The notes under the pieces were generated by a model. That model had not been told where the DNA came from and searched no databases. It worked only from the letters and a program-made list of their open reading frames with translations. This document shows, piece by piece, positions 60,524 to 64,000 of a stretch of 64,000 bases of DNA. Source of the DNA: Beverwykella pulmonaria (Eukaryota > Ascomycota > Dothideomycetes > Pleosporales > Melanommataceae); NCBI GenBank assembly GCA_001599595.1, contig BCHH01000009.1, positions 670,099-734,098 of the forward strand, written 5' to 3'. The position numbers and the translations under genes were made by a program. The stretch's first letter is position 1, and each line of letters opens with the position of its first letter.

Positions 60524-61687
60524 TTTTCTCTTCTTATCTAGTGTATGTGTGTTTTGACCCAGCGTTTTGCTCGAAGTGACGTTGATGTAGTGATGCGGGG
60601 AGTGGCTGGTGATCGAATGATCGTGGCGGTCAGTCAATCAGGCCAGCACCACAAGCTGATTTAGAGTTCAATATTTAAGCATTCCACCTCCCGGTGACAG
60701 CCGAGCGCGCTTCCATTATGAAACCCAACCTGGCCCGCGCTGCAGCTGTGTGGAAGTCGGCATCGCGCTGGGCTTGGCGACTGGGCATGTGCCACAAGTA
60801 CCAGGATCGTAGCCACTGTGAGCCACGATGGTGCGGGTACGCGTGGCTCGGGCCTTGGTATGTGGGTCGTGAAATGAGGCGCAGGAAGAGAGGTATCGCA
60901 GACATGCTATTCTCTCATACGGCTCTTGGTACACAGCAGGTCAAGTCTTGAGGGGGACCCACGAAAAGGTCTGAACGCAATTGGAGAGAATGTCTTCATG
61001 AGATAGAAGCAGGAGTATAGGCGAGGTCTTTCAAGAGACGTGGCTACAAAGAAGAGGTGATGCGAGTGCAAGCACTTTGGAAGGGCTTGGAGAGTTGCCG
61101 GTACCCGTGCTTGCCAAGGGGCTAGTGTGCAGTGGAGAATAGGTGAGGATGAATGCATCATGTGGTTTTATCTGGTCGGGTTGAGGCGCAGGATTGGAAT
61201 GTGGGATACCTTCGGCGATAGCGGGTGTTACTTTGGACGACGTTGAACTGTATTACTCTGCAGTATTTCAGGAAAAGTAGATAATATTATACACAAAACT
61301 TGATGGTATCAATAGGGCATCAAGTCGGGATACACTAGCAAGCAAAGTGAGACGAGACCAGCAGATTGGAAATAATATACCGGCAAGAGCAAGATGCCGG
61401 GTCATTGGAACTTCAAATTTCTTGAAAGCTAATGAGAAAGAAAGAAACGAATTCGACCTTGGAATCTAGTGTCATGTACCATCGGTTATTTTACGGAAGA
61501 ACTTCAATGAAAAAGGAATAGTGACTTATTCTGTGGAGGTATCCGTCGTGTCTGGGATATGTTTGACGATGAGCTCCGAATGCTGATGTCAAATGCACAG
61601 ATGAAACAACATCCGTATCTCCAACGGCAAAGATTAGAGCCAAAGAAAAGGGCACCAGATGGAAACTTGCTGGAGAACATTTTCGCA
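60524..61687. other. Intergenic, no gene seen
   Basis: About 1.16 kb between two divergent starts. Short frames have no domains. If the hydrolase begins at 61559 instead of 61688, the last 129 bp are coding. Confidence 0.4.
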
Positions 61688-63033
61688 ATGGAAGACTTCG
61701 AGGCTGCCCTCTCCCAAGCGACAGATCCGGCCAGAAGAGAAATATTAGGTGCAATTGCTCTGGTAGTAAGCAGTGAAGGTACTCGACTCGCATCTCTCCA
61801 CTAGCCCTCTATTATTTTTGCTGAAAATTTCGAGGAATACTTTACCAGCATGCGTCTGGTTACCAGTCACTTAATCGTGATGCGCCGTCCATCAATCCAG
61901 ATAGTGTGGTTATGATGGCCTCTGCTGGCAAATTCATAACACACATCGCGGCCCTGCAGTGTGTTGAGCGTGGTCTAATCACGCTCGATGAGTCCGTCCA
62001 TCGCATCCTCCCTGAACTGGATAACGTTAGCGTTCTGTCGAAAAACAGAGGCCGAGATGCTGAAACGACGCCCTTTCACCTCAAACCTCCACGCCAAAAA
62101 GTCACACTTCGCCACCTTCTTTCTCACTCTAGCGGCATCGACCACGAATCCAACTCCTTAATACGCGACTGGCGCGCCCACAACAACGAAAATCCAAAGC
62201 CAGACTACCACCCCACCCTCACACCCTTCCCAGACACCTACACCACGCCCTTCATCTACGAACCAGGAGAGGGCTGGTCGTATGGCGCGAGCATCTTCTG
62301 GACTGGCGCGCTCGTCGCTCGCCTATCAAACACGGGCCTCGGTCAGTACATCAAAGAGAACATCTTCGAGACGCTGGATATGAGATCTTCGACGTATTTC
62401 CCGCAAGATGAGCCGGGGATATATAAAAGGTTGTTGCAAATGGTAAGAAGAGATAGTGAAAAGGTGGTAGAGGCAGATGTTCCGGTGGGTCGGTTGGGGC
62501 TTGTGTGTAGTGTGGAGGATATTGGGAAACTGTTTATTAATCTACTTTCCCCGACATCGAAGCTTTTGGATAAAAGTCTGCTGGATCTACTCTTCGCACC
62601 CCAATTGCCGCCCAATAGCGCTGCCCTCGCAACTATTCGCGCCGACACGGATATGTACGCGATACCCGCGGGCATCCCTCTCGCTATCTCTATCGCACCG
62701 GTGAATCATAGTCTGGCTGCCCTAGTGGTGGAGGATGACGTACAGTTGTCCGGAATGCCCAAAGACACGGTGACGTGGAACGGGATGCCGAATGTAATTT
62801 GGGCGATGCATAGGGAGAAGGGGGTCGCAATGGCGTTTTTTACGCAGGTCTTGCCTGTGGATGATGAGAAGACGGTGAGGCTAGCGATGGAGTTCTTTAG
62901 GGGTGCTTGGGGGTATTTGGGTAGAGTGATATATATCATTATAAGATTCGAGAAAGGAGTTTTTGTTAGTATCATCTGTAGAGACATCTCAGGCCAACGG
63001 GGATTATGGGAGCGATTGAGCACGGCGTGTTGA
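61688..63033 (+). CDS. Class C beta-lactamase-like serine hydrolase
   Basis: Exons 61688-61778 and 61835-63033, intron of 56 nt; 429 residues. Removing the intron joins IALVVSSEG to ILYQHASGYQSLN, the standard start of this family. The active-site SxxK is SAGK (Ser about 60) in MMASAGKFITHIAAL. The Tyr motif appears as SYGAS in GEGWSYGASIFWTGAL, preceded by LRHLLSHSSGI. These fungal proteins are mostly esterases or transesterases (LovD-like) or of unknown use, not antibiotic resistance enzymes. I chose the ATG at 61688 (MEDFEAALSQAT), the usual family start. The frame is open from an ATG at 61559, which would add 43 residues. The C-terminal 30 residues look untypical and a further 3' intron is possible. 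Confidence 0.82.
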
Positions 63034-63073
63034 TACCGGACTGAGGGAAGTATAGGAGGCAGTATGCCGAAAT

Positions 63074-64000
63074 CTAGGCGTCGCGTTGCGCAGCATCGAT
63101 AGGCCTCGGTGTAAACTCCTTCGCGGCTCTCCTTTGATTTACCCAATCTCCAAAGGGTTTCCAAATCGCCTCTTTCTCAGCTGGCTTCAGATTCGCTGCA
63201 AGCCCAGACGTCGACGTAGTAACAAACACCCTCGAACCCTTCCATACATTCCCATCACCGTCCAACACCTCATCCTCGCTCTTTCCCATGTTCAACTTCT
63301 CATCCTGCCATCCGTACTTGAACTCCGACGCCTTGGGCACTACTTCCCCCTTCGACTTTCTATACCTCAATATGGCCTCCCAAATCCCCTTCCCCACAAT
63401 ACACACAGCTTCTGGTTTATACTTGAGGAATTTCGTGTCCAAATTCGCGGTGCCAGCAGCAGTCTCTTCTTTGCTCAACTCAGCGGCATCTTTCGAGGGT
63501 CGATCAACGATATTCGTGTTTCCCATGCAGTACAGCGCAGGAAGTGTGACATCCTCTTCAGGCTTCAACCGTCGATCTGTGAGCCCCGACGCGTGCAGCA
63601 GCTTCCAGAAGTGGTTTGATGGGTGCGCGTATGCATGGCCAGCCGTCGCAGTCTGGACGCCGGGGTTTGTGCCGACGAAGACGCAGATCAGGTTCGGTTC
63701 GAGGATATCCGTAAGGGGGGAGAGGTGCGCGTATTTGGAGGGGTCCGCGTAGCTGCTGGCCTTACGCTTCTTCTTTGTGCGTGGTGAGGACGAGGGTTCG
63801 GTGGTGGCCACTATGGCGGTTCGCGTACGTTTCGCGGTTCGTTGGACTGGTGCAGGGGCTGGGGACGTATTCGAGGTTGTTAAAGAGGTAGAGACGTGTT
63901 GGTATTTGGACAAGCGACCGTTGAAGGACGGTGGTGAAGGTGCTTCGGAGGGATCGTCATTTGGGGCAAGGTTAGCTTGTTCCTCGGCCAATCCTTTCGT
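63074..64000 (-). CDS. G/T(U)-mismatch DNA glycosylase, TDG/MUG family (5' end beyond the window)
   Basis: Removes uracil or thymine from G:U/G:T mismatches in nuclear base excision repair. 308 residues are visible, open to the right edge; no ATG lies in frame before 64000, so the start is outside the window. A disordered basic part with KKKRK precedes the glycosylase fold. The first active-site motif is VGTNPGV (its Asn corresponds to the catalytic Asn of TDG/MUG), followed by HAYAHPSNHFWKLLHASGL. The second conserved block is VFVTTSTSGLAANL. The domain spans about residues 95-285 of the visible part. Its stop is 40 bp from the stop of the convergent beta-lactamase-like gene, so the transcripts probably overlap. 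Confidence 0.88.
   Translation of the reverse strand, partial: TKGLAEEQANLAPNDDPSEAPSPPSFNGRLSKYQHVSTSLTTSNTSPAPAPVQRTAKRTRTAIVATTEPSSSPRTKKKRKASSYADPSKYAHLSPLTDILEPNLICVFVGTNPGVQTATAGHAYAHPSNHFWKLLHASGLTDRRLKPEEDVTLPALYCMGNTNIVDRPSKDAAELSKEETAAGTANLDTKFLKYKPEAVCIVGKGIWEAILRYRKSKGEVVPKASEFKYGWQDEKLNMGKSEDEVLDGDGNVWKGSRVFVTTSTSGLAANLKPAEKEAIWKPFGDWVNQRRAAKEFTPRPIDAAQRDA

Noticed and set aside
60283..60579. Plus-strand frame with repeated ADTGPAE peptides
   Set aside because: It is the antisense of the GQYPPPQ repeats in the CYSTM-type gene, whose spliced minus-strand model is far more convincing.

Overview
The window is nuclear DNA of a filamentous ascomycete (Pezizomycotina, probably Dothideomycetes; the class is an inference from gene content). 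Evidence: many short introns (46-245 nt, mostly 50-70) with GT-AG borders and CTAAC/CTGAC-like branch sites, monocistronic genes on both strands, and fungal gene families (Tma23, Clr5-domain protein, Liz1/Dal5-type permease, fungal GT2, hybrid histidine kinase, lipin with an acidic tail). I rebuilt exon structures by hand from splice signals, reading-phase consistency and continuity of conserved motifs; no alignment or expression data were available.

Layout. 0.5-16 kb is dense housekeeping: TAF9 (-), an Fn3/coiled-coil protein (-), lipin/PAH1 (+), THG1 (+) with a very large low-complexity insertion, TMA23 (-) and a Dcr2-like metallophosphoesterase (+). 17-21 kb holds a divergent amidase / ACS-family permease pair that looks like a nitrogen or amide scavenging unit. 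22-27 kb carries an aquaporin with a long N-terminal tail and a Clr5-domain protein. 27-30 kb is a low-density stretch with an ankyrin-repeat pseudogene. 30-32.4 kb has a tail-to-tail pair that matches the first two steps of fungal L-rhamnose catabolism (LRA1 dehydrogenase, LRA2 lactonase).

32.4-45 kb is gene-poor. It contains one clear gene, a family 2 glycosyltransferase (-), between GC-rich non-coding blocks. 45-49 kb has glutathione reductase, with a 7-nt exon inside its redox site, and ATP synthase subunit g. 49-64 kb holds the helicase ROK1 (+), a 1541-residue hybrid histidine kinase (-), a WW-domain protein (+), a small CYSTM-type protein hidden among shadow frames (-), a class C beta-lactamase-like hydrolase (+), and a TDG/MUG uracil-DNA glycosylase (-) cut by the right edge.

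I found no CRISPR array, intact transposon, rRNA or convincing tRNA gene, and no multi-gene biosynthetic cluster. The most notable items are the THG1 insertion, the glutathione reductase micro-exon, the LRA1-LRA2 pair, the GC-AG intron in the amidase, and the frame-preserving introns of the permease.
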